Below are positions 24,561-37,139 of a DNA stretch of 64,000 bases, in pieces; within the stretch, counting starts at the first letter, position 1, and every line of letters starts with the position of its first letter. Origin of the DNA: Fasciolopsis buskii (Eukaryota > Platyhelminthes > Trematoda > Plagiorchiida > Fasciolidae); assembly GCA_008360955.1 (NCBI GenBank), contig LUCM01008256.1:248001-312000 (forward strand). The letters run 5' to 3'. The position numbers and the translations under genes were made by a program. The notes under the pieces were generated by a model. It saw nothing but the letters and a program-made list of their open reading frames with translations. It was not told the DNA's origin and searched no databases.

Positions 24561-26050
24561 TGAACAACACATCTTGAAACTTCAGTGGCAATAGGTGTTT
24601 GCACTGATTTCGTTTTTTCTTGTTTATTTAATCTAACTATTTTTAATTTTTTGCATTTTCGTTCTTTCTTTTCATTTGTTTCCTTCGTTTTGAAGAAATC
24701 AACCACAAGGTCACAGGAGAGATACAAAAACCTTGTTTGCATACTTCTACGCGCACGCACGTGCGCACGTTCCAGTTCTTGCGGGCATTGATTTGTTGTT
24801 TTTGTGTGTTTGTGTTCATGTGTGTACGAGTGCGCATTCATGTGTCAGTGAACTTCAGGAATCAGACGTGATGAAAACAACCGCAAGCTTAGAAATAATT
24901 TAAAATCATACACGATAAGAGTTCTTAGAAAATCCAACAATCAAACACATTAGTAATTAGACAGATATATCCTTTCAACCGGAATTAAGGAAAGGGCGGG
25001 GGCGACAGTTCGCAGTTGTGGGAAGCCCCTGGTGGGAGTCAGGTAAATATCACTAAAGCCATAATCATATTTTAGAACGTATTCCTATAATTCTTTCGCT
25101 ACCTTAGTTCGGCTCTCTCTCGAGAGAGCCAACATGTACTGTAGAATTAATTCGCCACGTCTTACTTGGCCACATCTGAAGCCAACTGAAAACCAACTCC
25201 GCAAACATTTAATTTTGCGGAAATGACGATTTTTGCTGATCGAAAGCATAGCACGATTTTTCGGTCTATATTTTGTTGTCCAATTCGTTGAGGATGGGTA
25301 ATCATATTCGATTGTAACGAGTTGGACAGTTTTGATTAAAGGGTTGCCAAATGCCGCAAAATAGACTATACACTTTTGGCGATTCTTGTGCGTCTATTCA
25401 TCACCAGTGGCCTTGATGTCAAAGTAGACATTTTCCAAATCAATTCAGCTGCTTCGGCGGGAAAACAGTCAAAATCGTAAGTGAGATTTTTTCAATTCCT
25501 CGTTTGGAGCAGTTAGATTTTGTTACAGTGTTTTTTTCGAATTCTGAAATTAAACAACATCATGCAACAGTACACAGGTGAACAAGCAGCAACCCGTAGC
25601 GGTCAAAAACTGGGTGGGAATCCATGGGAGAAAGATCTATCGTGTACTGAATGGCACTCATTCATATTTTTCAATAACAGAATGCTGCCTAACCAGAAGG
25701 GGAAACATATAGGTGTGGAACAAAAATGTTCCAACTAGAAATTAGATTACTGTCGAAGAGGCAGAGGTAAATATTGACATTCATCCGTTATTTATTTCCG
25801 ATAAAAATAGCTAAAACACAACCAAATTGCTTTATACTGTACTGAGATATGACTTTGAAGTTATTCTTATATCTAACTGAGTCGTAATATTTTAGTATTA
25901 TTGTTCTGAGTGCAAAAATGCAAGTGGGTTTGTTGTGACAATCACTGAAAGAAAGACAATAAATTTTGAAAAGTTATTCTAACACTTGGTTTCAAACAAG
26001 AGCAAAAAATGAAATCGATGCTCAAATAAACGTCTGACTAAAACAAATGA
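24560..26050. other. Unannotated DNA, T-rich then mixed
   Basis: 24590-24710 is T-rich on the plus strand. 24750-24840 is an alternating purine-pyrimidine (GC/GT) patch. No gene could be supported. Confidence 0.45.
25111..25130. repeat. Short perfect hairpin
   Basis: GGCTCTCTC and GAGAGAGCC are 9-base perfect inverted arms around a 2-base centre. It may be a cruciform or a chance palindrome. No associated element seen. Confidence 0.6.
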
Positions 26051-26067
26051 TTTGTTTTCTCCAAAAG

Positions 26068-26239
26068 GCCAACCATCCCTAGTAATTACTACCGTCAGGA
26101 ACAATAAACTCATAAATGACCGACCTCCAGAAGAGCATAATTTAACCGATAAACCGGTCATTGTAAAATTGAAGCAGCCCGTAAACGGTGGGAATAGTCA
26201 AAATAATGCCACCAACGCAAATTCAAATCTGAGAATGAG
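26068..26239 (+). CDS. Candidate exon, Asn-rich
   Basis: After TTTGTTTTCTCCAAAAG the frame reads GQPSLVITTVRNNKLINDRP, then KPVIVKLKQPVNGGNS and an Asn-rich run. Codon choice and charge pattern look like real protein, and the minus strand offers nothing comparable. A donor-like AG|GTTGGT follows 26239, and another (TTG|GTAGGT) follows 26243. Ending at 26239 leaves two bases, which fits the phase of the next candidate exon at 27784. No family recognised. Confidence 0.35.
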
Positions 26240-26249
26240 GTTGGTAGGT

Positions 26250-27690
26250 AGAAGTGCAATTACTAAGCTTCGGAGTGAAACGCGTGAATCATAACAAATG
26301 CACCTGTGAAGCGTCTGTACTTCAGTTTATTATGGTCTAGTCAAATAGAAAAGTGGGAGGCTAATGCAACTACTTACGTCCAATCCTTACTAAATGGAAT
26401 AAGTAACGGCAGACCGTTTGCTCCGAGTTCGACCAGATGATATGTGCGTTCTATCCAAATTTGCTTAGTCTGGAGTGAATTAAATGAGACCCCCTCAAAC
26501 TGTTCAGACAAAGCAGGCAAGCAAACTTAGTATAAGCAATACGCAAAAAAAAACATGGAAAACTGTACCAAATTGTAATCTGTGAATCAATTTACGACAC
26601 AAAAAATGTCCTACCATAGTTCGTAGTTAAATCGGGGTTTGCCAAATTACAGCACAAATGCATCCCATTATGGTGATTTTTCGTATTGAATTTGTTGTGG
26701 TGCGGCTAAACTGGCTATAAAAAAATGTCAAACAATAAAAGATGTGAAAATCCTCAATTTCGTGCAGAACCTTTCCAGAGGCTCCACATCAAGTGGTGCA
26801 GCCACTTAACCGAAAAGTTGGCACCATAGTAACTCCCATGCAAGCAGAAATTAAAAGAGGTTAAAAGAAGACAAGTAAAGCTTTTAAGTACGGCTTATGT
26901 TGTTTGTAAACTCTTTCATTTTTACTCTCATTCTGTTTATTGTTCATGGTCACGATATCCAGCTGCCCGAAGAAAATGGGAGCTCGTCCTAGCTATCCTA
27001 GAGTATTTAATTATGAGAAACTAGTCTGGAAGTCTGCACACTGAGACTGTGAGGTCATTAATCATTAGATGCTAAAAGCCGGTTTTCATTTCAAACGTCT
27101 TTTGATCTTCTAAGGTTTTAGACCCGAAAATCCAGGACATCTCGCGGACCGGGTAACCAAGAAATTTGGTTTGCACCACCCCTAATGGAATATGACGTTT
27201 CAAACGGTAACGGTAGACTGCAGACCAAATCGCCAAGTAATAGGACAATTCTAGGATTCTCGAGACATATGTGTACACCTGGTAATCTACTGTAGGAAAT
27301 CATGTTTATTCCTTCAGTTATAAAGAGACAAAGCATTCAGTGTGATTAAGTTATTTTCACAATAACAAAGTCCAAAACGACGTTTGCCACGCAATAAGCA
27401 TTAAACCGTGAAAGGCAATTAGTGAATGATCGCAAAATAAGTGCATCCAATTGTTTCAAACTGCTCCCGAGAACCGTAATGGAAACGTCCACCTCCTGAA
27501 TAAGTAAACAAATTCATATTTTACACCGGTCCAACCTGCGGTATCACTGCCTAACTCGCCGTTAAGAAAGCATAAGAACAGTGGTAAAGCTAGGTCTTCC
27601 TCGTTGATAATCACAAACAATGCATACATTGTGCCCCATACAGAAGCTTTTCATCGCATGGCAGTCGAAAGTCTAGCCAGCAGAGGTCTG
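26250..27690. other. Unannotated AT-rich DNA
   Basis: No supported gene or RNA. If the exon candidates on either side are real, this is intron. Confidence 0.45.
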
Positions 27691-27755
27691 TGACCATGAA
27701 AATGTTCCGTGACAGATTCGAACCCTGTATCACGTGTTGGTGCCGTTTGAGACAT
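27690..27755 (-). repeat. tRNA-like box B relic
   Basis: The minus strand contains CAGGGTTCGAATCTG (around 27713-27727), a perfect box B inside a short pairing T-arm. No convincing box A was found, so only a SINE relic is claimed. Confidence 0.35.
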
Positions 27756-27783
27756 CATTGAGAGTCAGCTCTTGTGGTTTTAG

Positions 27784-27912
27784 GTCCACAGTGTTCAATT
27801 CACAACCCTTCAGGCTGAATTCCAGCCTCATTTCGAGCTCAGTGAATACATACTCAGGTCGATACCTAATAAAGATGAAACAACCGCACAGTCCATCCAT
27901 GGACTTCCAGTC
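27784..27912 (+). CDS. Candidate exon between consensus splice sites
   Basis: It lies between an acceptor (CTCTTGTGGTTTTAG) and a strong donor (CAGTC|GTAAGT). Its length is 129 bases, a multiple of three, with one base at the start and two at the end outside full codons. The reading is Ser/Asn-rich: STVFNSQPFRLNSSLISSSV and NTYSGRYLIKMKQPHSPSMD. Both splice sites and the open frame together make this one of the better exon candidates here. No family recognised. Confidence 0.4.
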
Positions 27913-27914
27913 GT

Positions 27915-29200
27915 AAGTTAGACGTTACTGCCGTATGATGCATTATTTGAAGAGTACAGTAAGTCCTCTGTAACTGTAATTTCTGACTTATCCTAGATAG
28001 TGAAAGCATGTATTCATAAAGAACCTATAATCAAATTCTCCATAATGCTGCCTATGTTGTCTCATTCTTATGTGGATAACAGATCCGAATTCACTTGTCA
28101 TTTAAAAGAATCAATTTTCGGCTGATATATACGTGTCTGACAAACGCCAGAAAATATCCAAACTAAGTGGGCCAATTCGTTAGGATAATGTGAATTTACA
28201 AATTTAAGACACGTAAAATGGGCCGTTGATTTTAAAATAAAGGACCTTAGCACAACTTGTACTAAAACTGACGAGTTGCGAAGTAATTCTATGTTTCTAT
28301 ATGGTGACGTTGTACGTAAGTGAGTTGTAAGTATGCCTCAGAGGACGTAACTGGTAGCCTGTTACCAGATGCAGTCTTTGAGCAAACAAATACCCTCAAA
28401 AAATATACTAAAGTGAACTGACTGCAATCCAAATTACGTAAAAACAGGAAGTCCACCAAATGTCACTTAACAAACCCAAATCACGTGACAAATATTCGTA
28501 CAAATATAGTCTAACAGAAATATGTTGCATCAAACAGTCTAATAGATTTTTAAGCTCAACAAAAGGCTACAGAGACAAAAATGCAAATCTTGAAGTTAGT
28601 TAACCAGTGAAAAAAAAGCTAGGAGTTTAGAAAACGGGTACGCTCCGTGTTGCGTAAGTTTCACAGTTTGAGTATAACAGCATTGTTAGTCCTCGGGATA
28701 ATTCGATAACATTCGGAATTGCATAAGCTAACTTTCTTCGGTCAAGTTGTCAGTCAAATTTTCCCCATCAAGCGCTTATCCACGGTAACCAATATGTTGT
28801 TAAGTTACTGTAATCATCAACAACGCCGCTCTGGACAATATAATAATCACAGATTGATAATAGAAACCATTTGTCCTAGATAGGTGATCCGTTTGTACGT
28901 CTGACACAAGCACGGAATTGTTACCTATGGCCTGCAAAACAGACGAGCATATCTCTATTAGTTTTACTGGAGGGCACTGGTGAACTAAGGAGATCACCAA
29001 AAGGAGCAGCCATTTGGAGTGCTGAAGGTGGGGAGGTTCGAGAACCATTGAATTCAGAGAATGACGGTGAATGAAATAATAAATAGGACACTCCCTACAA
29101 AAAAGGTTTTAAAAACATTATGGGTGAAACGGAAATATTTTGCATCGAACTGCCATATTTAGTTCGAAACTGCTTCAGTTCATCTGGCAGGAGGGACATT
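27915..29200. other. Unannotated AT-rich DNA
   Basis: No gene could be supported. A minus-strand frame at 28800-29048 (82 residues) is open but unassigned. Confidence 0.45.
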
Positions 29201-29201
29201 A

Positions 29202-29242
29202 TACATACATATATGCATATATACATATCCGTATATATATGC
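29202..29242. repeat. Imperfect TA/TACATA microsatellite
   Basis: Interrupted TA-rich simple sequence (ATACATACATATATGCATAT and following). Confidence 0.8.
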
Positions 29243-29244
29243 GT

Positions 29245-31080
29245 GTGATTGGAGCAATTGCTTTGCAAACTTCTGCCACGGTAACCCAAAGCCTTGGTGA
29301 TCTATTACCTAACTTAAACAGTAATCTCTAAATTACGACATTAGGATTGAGTAACTAGCGATAAGCTGGGACAATTCTTGAATATTGGAATACATTTGAT
29401 TGAACAATAAACCTAAGCGTGTTTGTCTAGAGTTTGTGTAAAAATTCAATCTCAATTTTTAATCAACTCCAGTACATGTTTGCTCCAAAACTGACTGCTA
29501 AGATAGGTTCCTTGAGTTATAGGCAATATAGGGTATGAAATTCTAGTTACAATGGGCAAGTTGTTGCAGATATATCTACAATTACATATGAACCATAATT
29601 TGACGATAATTTAGTCGCCTTCCAGATTATAATACAATCTTTTCCTATAAAACAAATGTTTTGAGGGTATCTCAGAAAGCATTGAAAAGAAATTTTTAGC
29701 CCGCTAGCAAACAAAACACAAACATATTGATTTCAGTAGCTCGAGACTAGAATCATAATACAAATAGAACACAAGTTTTCCATTGAAAACCACAAAGGCA
29801 AGTGTTAAGTTCTTGTTTTGGAATTTGTAGAACTCTTAATTCTGAACTGGGATTGAGCCCCGTTCTTACTTGCTGGGCTGTGGCAGTTGACTTTAGACAG
29901 ATTATCTTACAGTAATATTGCTGTCGTTAGTTGAATCCAGTTGCACCTCGTCAACACTCCCGGACCGTGTGTACTGAGTGAGAGAAAAATACATAGAAGC
30001 TGTGAAATCTCACGAATATCAAATCACCACAGAACTTCAACATTTTTCATGAACTGGCTTCCTTTGTCCGAAAAGGAAATCACGATATATAAGGGCGGAT
30101 TAGCAAAAGGGTTTTTGATTCTATCTGTCGTCTGGAAACAATAGTTTACGAGCAAAAATTTATGCTGTTTAACAATACCATCTGTCTGACCAGCAGGGAA
30201 TTCAAAGTCAACCCTTTACCATTTTTTTCTTTTGGGTTGAAACATCTTGCTCCTTGATCGATTATCACCAACGTATTTATTCTAGTGCCTCCAAAATAAC
30301 ATGTACCGTCTTAGGAAAATCGATTATTTTCAAGTGTCATTCTGGACGGTCCTTGTGAAGAACATTTGGACATTTGTTTAGTTAGGTATGTTCCACCCTA
30401 AAGGAGAGATTAAGAACTTTTTGTTACTTGTGCAGAATCTGCTTTCAGTTTGTAAGAGAAAACACAGGGATTAGCTTCGTCCCAGTTACATGTTAATTTT
30501 GATTGATAAATTGATCGCATCAGCATGGCTTTATTCCGCAAACAGACTCCTTTCCTCTCCGCCACATCTTTGTGGCGATTTGTTTCATTGCTTGTTTCAA
30601 AATCAATCGACAGACATTTACAAAGACAACAGTCACCTTGGTTGTTAAGTTATTGAACTTATATTAGAAGATTCGATCCAACCGGAGTCTGTGAAGGGTT
30701 GCCTCTGCTGTTGGTGAGACGTCATTTGTATGGTTCACTGTATAATGCCTACTTGCCTTTGGGTGCAGGTACCGTTCACTTCACTATCATCTTTGAATTT
30801 CCTGACGGAAATTCCGGTGGAGAAAACTAACTGCGTATTTTAGTCCAAGCCCGATGTTACCCTCGGTCATTTTAACCCATGATAAATTTTCTGTTCTCTC
30901 TTGGTTTTTAAACTTCGTTCTTTCCTTTCAGCTTTTACTAATTGGATTTTGCTTTAATACCCAACGGTTCACTAAGTGACAATGAAACACCCTTTCACAA
31001 TGCTGCAAGTCTTTTTAAAAAATTATTTTCACACCGGATTATTTTAAGTTCGCTTTGCGAGGGTATTTGCAACCGGTGTT
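29245..31080. other. Unannotated AT-rich DNA
   Basis: No supported gene or repeat. A 67-residue plus-strand frame at 29941-30144 is the only longer one and has weak splice context. Confidence 0.45.
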
Positions 31081-31084
31081 ACAG

Positions 31085-31198
31085 AATGGCGATCAGAAAA
31101 GGCGCGATGAAACGGAAAATATCTCAAGTGCAATGTGGCAAACAAAACCAGCGATCAATGGCCGCAGTTTTAAGCTGCATTTTCCTCAGGATCTTATA
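31085..31198 (+). CDS. Candidate 38-codon exon
   Basis: It sits between an acceptor-like CAACCGGTGTTACAG and a donor CTTATA|GTAAAT. It is exactly 114 bases long. In phase 0 it reads NGDQKRRDETENISSAMW, then QTKPAINGRSFKLHFPQDLI. Shifted by one, as needed to join the exon at 27784-27912, it also stays open up to the donor. Charge-rich composition favours coding. The product is unknown. Confidence 0.35.
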
Positions 31199-31199
31199 G

Positions 31200-32145
31200 T
31201 AAATAACGCTGACATTTTCTTGTTGGGCTCTTTCATAATGAGTGTTAATTACATTGAAAAGATCTGCATTAAAAGAAACCCGTTCTTAAGAGTATCCGTA
31301 TTAGTTCATCACTTAGTGGATTAGCAAAATTGAAGACTGCCCCGTTCTGTAGTTGATCTTCTCATGATTTATCAAAAAATATCGCAAGGAAATTGTTTGA
31401 ATGAGATTGAGTCACTCGGGGATAACATTCATGACTGAGGCTCGCAATAACTGATCCATAAGACAAAGTGTCAAGATTAACTCCTTTGCAAGAAGGGAGT
31501 GGTCGATTGCAAAGTGTTACCACTTTTGCCCATCGTGAGCAGCAAATGCAAACATTCGTTTGATTCATACGCGACCGAAATTTTCCGTCATCTTCCGTGG
31601 ATAGCTAATGTGTGAAATCAGCCCGTTTCGTTTTCACGTCCGATTGGTTAAGCTTTATTAGCTGCACGGTTAAATGTTCGTTATACAGACATGCCCATTT
31701 AACAAAGCAAACTTTGCTCTAGGTTGCCATATCTTCGACCTGATCCAACTGTTTCCAGGCCCTTAGAGATCCAAAAGAATAAAAATTGCACCAGTTGACC
31801 TTGGACCTGGATGTTAGAAAAGCTTTAATTATCAGTTTGCTAACCCGATAAAAGTATAGGTCAGATGCCGGAACCCTTTTTTGTCCCGCTAATTAAACGG
31901 CTTTTTAAAGCAGCTAACAAGCTAACAAATAACGAGAAACAATATGTAGCGTGTATGGTAAGGTACAGTAATTAAGCTACAGGGACTAGCTTGACAATGT
32001 ACTTGAAATATTTGTGTATTAAGCTTTATATCTTAACCGAACGCAGTACTGTGACGAATTCAAAGAGGAGAATTCATAGGATTTAGTATCCTTCCAAGTG
32101 GGGTATTTAGAACGGCTAGTTATCTGGCATTTGTGACTTAACTTT
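31200..32145. other. Unannotated AT-rich DNA
   Basis: No supported gene or RNA. Confidence 0.5.
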
Positions 32146-32149
32146 TTAT

Positions 32150-32325
32150 CTTGACCGGCTGTGGTCAAGTGGATAAGTTTGTCGCGCTGGGACGTGAAGG
32201 TTGTGGGTTCACATCCCCCCACTCCCCGGTCAACTTTACTTGGTCGATCTGCGTTGGTTTTGGTCCGTTTCCTGAAAACAATGTACACCGTTATTTTATC
32301 AATACAGCAAATGAAACAAAAGATT
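32150..32325 (+). repeat. tRNA-derived SINE, near full length
   Basis: Box A (TGGTCAAGTGGATAAG), box B (GTGGGTTCACATCC, CpG decayed), the block CGGTCAACTTTACTTGG, then a body ending CCTGAAAACAATGTACACCG and an A-rich tail with AAAAGAT. The tail matches the partial copy at 33425-33520, which defines the 3' end of this family. Overlapping minus-strand frames are by-products. Confidence 0.7.
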
Positions 32326-32329
32326 AAAA

Positions 32330-33420
32330 CTGGTAACTAATAAGGTCATTACCATCCCCATGATAAAAGAAACATTTAACGGGCGAGGAAGAACTGGAAA
32401 CTGGAGCTTCCGACTCACAATACTATCACGCACAGACAATGATTCGGCGTGATGGACGATCGCAGTTCCAGTATTGATACCTGCTACTGAGTGCTGATGC
32501 AAACTGACCAAGGCCAAGTTGAATCTGACGGACAGAACATTTTGGTCGACTCTAATAAAATGATCTCAATTTCCATTTCATTAAGCAAATAATTTGAGTT
32601 CCACGTAACCATTCACGACGTTGCGAAAGGACTACTTTTGATGTCGTCTAGATGTCACAGAATTGCATAAATTGAACACAGAACATCCAAGTTTCAGGCA
32701 TCTAAAATGTCCATGGACGGGAATGTTAGCGGCTTGTACCTGGTCCAATTCTGCTATAATTTCCTAATAGCTGCAGTCTGCTTATTATGAAATCGAATAA
32801 GGCTAGGCAATGAAGCGGTGAACACTGCTACATCTTCAACGGAAAGTACCCATTACCTTCTTCACAATGGATGCACACTGACCGTTAATTATTGAAACTA
32901 ATTTCAAATTTTCAGTGAATCGGTAGAGTACAATCGAGAGGCTCAGATTATCGTGCACTGAGTTTTCATCCGCCCAGGTTACTTTTATTTTATTAGCAGA
33001 ACGTGATTTATGTACGACATCCTGTGAAAAGACCAAAGCATCAACAATGAAAAATGTCTTTCAGAAGGAGTGTTAATAAAATCGTAATGCTCAAACTCCT
33101 TATAAAATATCGAACGGTTTCCACGCACACCATTCTGAGAGAGCACTTTTATTTCGTCAGTTCTTGGAGCTCTGTGAATTGCCGGAAGCAACCGTAAAAA
33201 AACGGAACCCGTTTTGGTAAATCCAAAACCACAGTTACCTCAAAAGGAATGATGAGTGTGTCCATTTTTCAGTAGTCAGGCGCTTGAGTACATAAAAAAC
33301 AGTTGATAAATTGCTTTTTGGGCCCGTCTAAGAAGACCAGCCCAGCTTCTCCGGTGTCGGATTAATATGAATGTGTTCAATAATATAAAACAATCCATAT
33401 GATCTTCACAAGAAGCCCCT
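32330..33420. other. Unannotated AT-rich DNA
   Basis: No gene could be supported. The minus-strand frames at 32836-33191 show no motif. Confidence 0.5.
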
Positions 33421-33424
33421 CTGC

Positions 33425-33520
33425 TGACCGCGGCCCCCTTCCTGAAAATTGATGTACATTGTTGTTTGATTAGTAAAGGAAGTAAAAGATAAAAAGATAA
33501 AAAACAATAAAAAGATATAA
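33425..33520 (+). repeat. SINE 3' end with AAAGAT tail
   Basis: The block CCTGAAAATTGATGTACATTG and the following bases match the 3' body of the SINE at 32150-32325. It ends in iterated AAAAGAT units. The head is absent, as expected for a 5'-truncated retroposed copy. Confidence 0.65.
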
Positions 33521-33524
33521 CATC

Positions 33525-34150
33525 TGCTTGGTCATTTTATGTGCAACAGATTTTAGAATTTCCTACCTTTTTTGCTTGATGACGGTTTCCCACTTCATGG
33601 TGCACCCTATGTATTGACCCTTATCATGTAAACTGCAGAATAACTTACAATGGCCATGGCTTGGATGGTAAGAATTGTCAGCATAGCCTCAACTGCTTGA
33701 AGTAGTTATTAACGCCTGTACTTGGAACAGATAAAAAAACCTAATCCAGTGAATACACCGAACAAACCATAGAGTAGACTCAAATTCACTGACGGCGAAA
33801 CCTCCGTCAGTCAAAGGCGCACATTTAACAAAAGAAAAACGGAAAGTCACCAGTGTTTCTTTTGGGGTCTGCCATGTTTAGGGATCAGCCGTCTTTAAAT
33901 ACAAACAGACGCCTTCGAATGCAAAGGAAAATGATGATTTCAAAGAGCTGACATGTAGCTTGCCTGCCAGAAGTCTAAGAGTGGTCACTTTTTTGCTTTT
34001 ATGAATCAAGTAATAAGGAAGGATATATTTTTTTCTGTGAGCTATAACGTTGTCTTGCAAAATGACGGTGCAAGTGACATGACCATTCAAAATGAGACAC
34101 CAAAAGTGTTATGTAGGGTCATTCTTAATGAAGTACTAAAACAGGGCGCA
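33525..34150. other. Unannotated AT-rich DNA
   Basis: It holds the hairpin at 33788-33811. No gene seen. Confidence 0.5.
33788..33811. repeat. Perfect 8-bp stem hairpin
   Basis: ACTGACGG and CCGTCAGT pair perfectly across an 8-base loop (CGAAACCT). No U-run follows and no neighbouring gene explains it. Confidence 0.6.
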
Positions 34151-34199
34151 GAATGGCGCAAACTTTAGTTCGTTAATGTTTGTCACCTGTTAAAGTTCT

Positions 34200-37130
34200 T
34201 GGCGCGCCCTTTGACTGGCCACGCTACAATTCTGCGTCATCCTATTTCGTTATTTTGTCGTCGGATATTTGCCTCGATTATGTTCTCCGTTCGACGTTAC
34301 AATCGTTCGGGATTACTTTTGTTCAAAAACCGTATTGTTTATTAACATATACTGGGATCCCGTATTACTGAACCTCAACGATCTTCTGATCGATCTGAAA
34401 GAGACACTCGTACTGGCTGGCAGGCAGCTCTTAAATGCACCCTTCCAGCCAAGATTTCCATTCCGGTGTTGTTGACTACCAACATCCGCTTTCTGTTTGC
34501 GAAAATGTCGGATATGCCCGTCACACCTCAATCACCAATCCCTGTTCACAATTGTGCATACAAGAATCGTGGCTGAACCCGGACATCGCTGATTCACCCG
34601 TATCGATAGATCGCTTCAGACTCCATGGGCATGACAGAGTTTCGGACAAGAAGAAGGCTGGAGGCGGTGTTGCAACGTACATAAATTCCTTCTGGACTGG
34701 CAATTCCGAAGTTGTTTATATGTACTATCTCAATGGAATTGACTATCTCGTGACACAGTGTTATCCCAGGTTTTCTCGCTGTACCAACATTATCATAAAG
34801 AATTTATACATTGCCCCTTTTTGCTCGCAACGAAATATCGCATCTTTTTCAACTCTTTTCCAGTATTTATTGTTCCTCTTGTTGAGCAGGATCTGCATGT
34901 TATTGTAGGTGATTTTAATCATGCATCTACCCTGCCAATGACTATTTGATTTGACTGATCTCGTCGTTTCTCCCATCAGAGGCGGTTCCATTTTAGATAG
35001 AGTTATTACCAACCATGGTGATTTATTTTCCTTGAAAATGCGTGGCCGAAATTCAAGTAGCAACCATTGTTTGCTTCTGTTAAGGCCCGAGATATATTCT
35101 GGGTCATCTTTCCATTCCTTCAGGCAAACAAATCAAATCCAAGTTTGCCTCCGTAACTTTTCACACAACAATCTTATTTTTTCTCCAGAAATCCTTTGTG
35201 CTCGCATCCACATGTCCCTCTTTTGAACCCCTGCTCAATGACAATGTCAAACGTTTCGCAGAAACGGTTCACGCAATCTTTGAAATCTAATGTCCCTCAG
35301 AAACACTGTTCGTCTCAAATGGCCGTATCTCCACTCAGAAACTGAAATCCTTAAAAAGATGCAAGAAGCACTTCTACAAATTTCGTAATAACTCAAGAGT
35401 GCGGTATATTTCCAACCTAATAAAAGCGGAAATCAAACGCATCGACACTACATTCGCCAGCCAACTGTTGAGTGGTAACAACAATCAAATCCTATGACAA
35501 AGCACTCGACTGTTGTGTGGGAAGAAGAAGAAACATGCGAAATCCTCTGCGGATGTCGACAGCATTAGTCGTGCTTTCATCCATCCTTCCACTTATACCC
35601 CAAACATATTTGATCAGGGTGATGATGCAACAGTTAACAGTTTTCTAGAGAAGAGGTGCTCAAACTTCTGTGCACTACTAAAATTACCAGTGGTTGGTCC
35701 TGACAATCTGTCTTCAGCTCTTCTAAGGCATGGTGCTGTGATTCTGACGGATGTATTTACTTCTCTAATTAACTCATCACTAAGCTCGTCTTCTATTACT
35801 AACTGTTGGAGACCCGTTGCTATAACTCCTGTCCCAAAATCTAGCAGCTCTATAGCCTCAGCAAAATGTTTTCGTCCCATCGCCTTAAAATCTTCTGGTC
35901 TTAAACTAATGGAGCGTGCTATACTTAAGCGCCTGCGTTCTGTTATGTATCCTCCTGACGACACGTTTCAGTTTGCCTATAAATCCAACAGGTCCACTTT
36001 GGACGCTGTCGCTTGTTTGTCCCAGAACTTTATTAGCATGGCTATCTGATTACTTTACTAGCCGAATCCAATGCACACGAATGGACAGTAAAGTTTCAAA
36101 ACCGTTGATTAACAAATCAGGCGTGCTACAGGGTGCTGTTCTTTTACCGTTTCTCATCTCTACTCACATCAGCGACTTATCAACCAGCTCACCCTGTCAT
36201 GTATTTAAGTATGCTGATGATGTTGCTCTCTCTCAAGCCGTTTCGAACAACGATGATTTTCAAACTTTTCCCAATAGCCTATCTTTTGTTTACGATTACT
36301 CTGCACGAGCTGGTTTAAATCTCAACACATCTAAATATTTCGAATGTCTGTTCTCTCTCTCTCTCGGTCAGCATACCCATCAGAAACGTCTTCCGTCAAC
36401 TCAGAAATACTCACAAGGGTCGATTCTGTGAATTATCTAGGAGTTGCTGCTGATAGAAATCTGAAGTGGACTATTCACGTTTCTGCCTGTTGAAAGAATC
36501 TCCAACGGTTGTCATTTCAAACCAGGAAGCTTCGACACTACAAGGTGAAACAAAGCACCATCTCCCAATTTGTATACCAGTGTGTTTTTTCAATGCTTCC
36601 TGACCGTTCTCCCGTCATTTTTCCAGGTTTACTTAAAAACGACCTTAAATTTCTTCGCTGGGGCTATCAATTTTTAGCCGTATCTTTGATAGCACTAACT
36701 GAATTGTCCCTTAATCTATGTGATCAACACTCATCTGCATGTGAGAAATTTGCTTACAAAATCCTTTCTGATACCACGCATCTTCTGCACAACGAACTTT
36801 CAAAGTGCCGCTGTCATATTTCGACGCGATCTGATTTTCGTTTCATACCTTCCAGAACCAATATCTACAGGAACTCCAGTGTCCCATATTTAGCACAAAT
36901 TTTGACAAATCGTAATCATGTTTCAGCCGAATTCCTGAGCAACCTGTCCTAATGCGTTATGACTATTACTGGATAAATTCTTTTATACCCTTTATGAGAC
37001 GATGAGCGTATTTTTATTTTATTTATTAACTTCCTTTTCCTCCTATTTTATTTTTACCCTCACATTTTTTGACTGAAATGCAACACTATTTAGTGTACGC
37101 AAAAGTCTACACAATGCAATACAACAAATC
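34200..37130 (+). pseudogene. CR1-like non-LTR retrotransposon, broken
   Basis: Decayed LINE on the plus strand, about 2.9 kb. The endonuclease part spans about 34440-35070: QESWLNPDI (34560), AGGGVATYI (34660), VIVGDFNHAS (34900) and GGSILDRVITN (34981), ending in SSNH where SDH is usual. The reverse transcriptase follows: WRPVAITPVPKS (35810), FRPIALKSSGLKLMERAI (35873), FAYKSNRSTLDAVA (35972), LSDYFTSRIQ (36045), GVLQGAVLLPF (36120) and the catalytic YADDVAL (36210). A thumb and C-terminal region runs to 36952. Frames shift at least four times, stops interrupt, and the palm segment with the first catalytic Asp is deleted near 36045. A T-rich 3' UTR follows to about 37130. It is non-functional. 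Confidence 0.85.
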
Positions 37131-37139
37131 GTCCACCCT

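Noticed and set aside
28250..28285. CTGACGA...GAA at about 28270 as a hammerhead
   Set aside because: Only five bases separate the two motifs, too few for a stem II, and there is no stem I.
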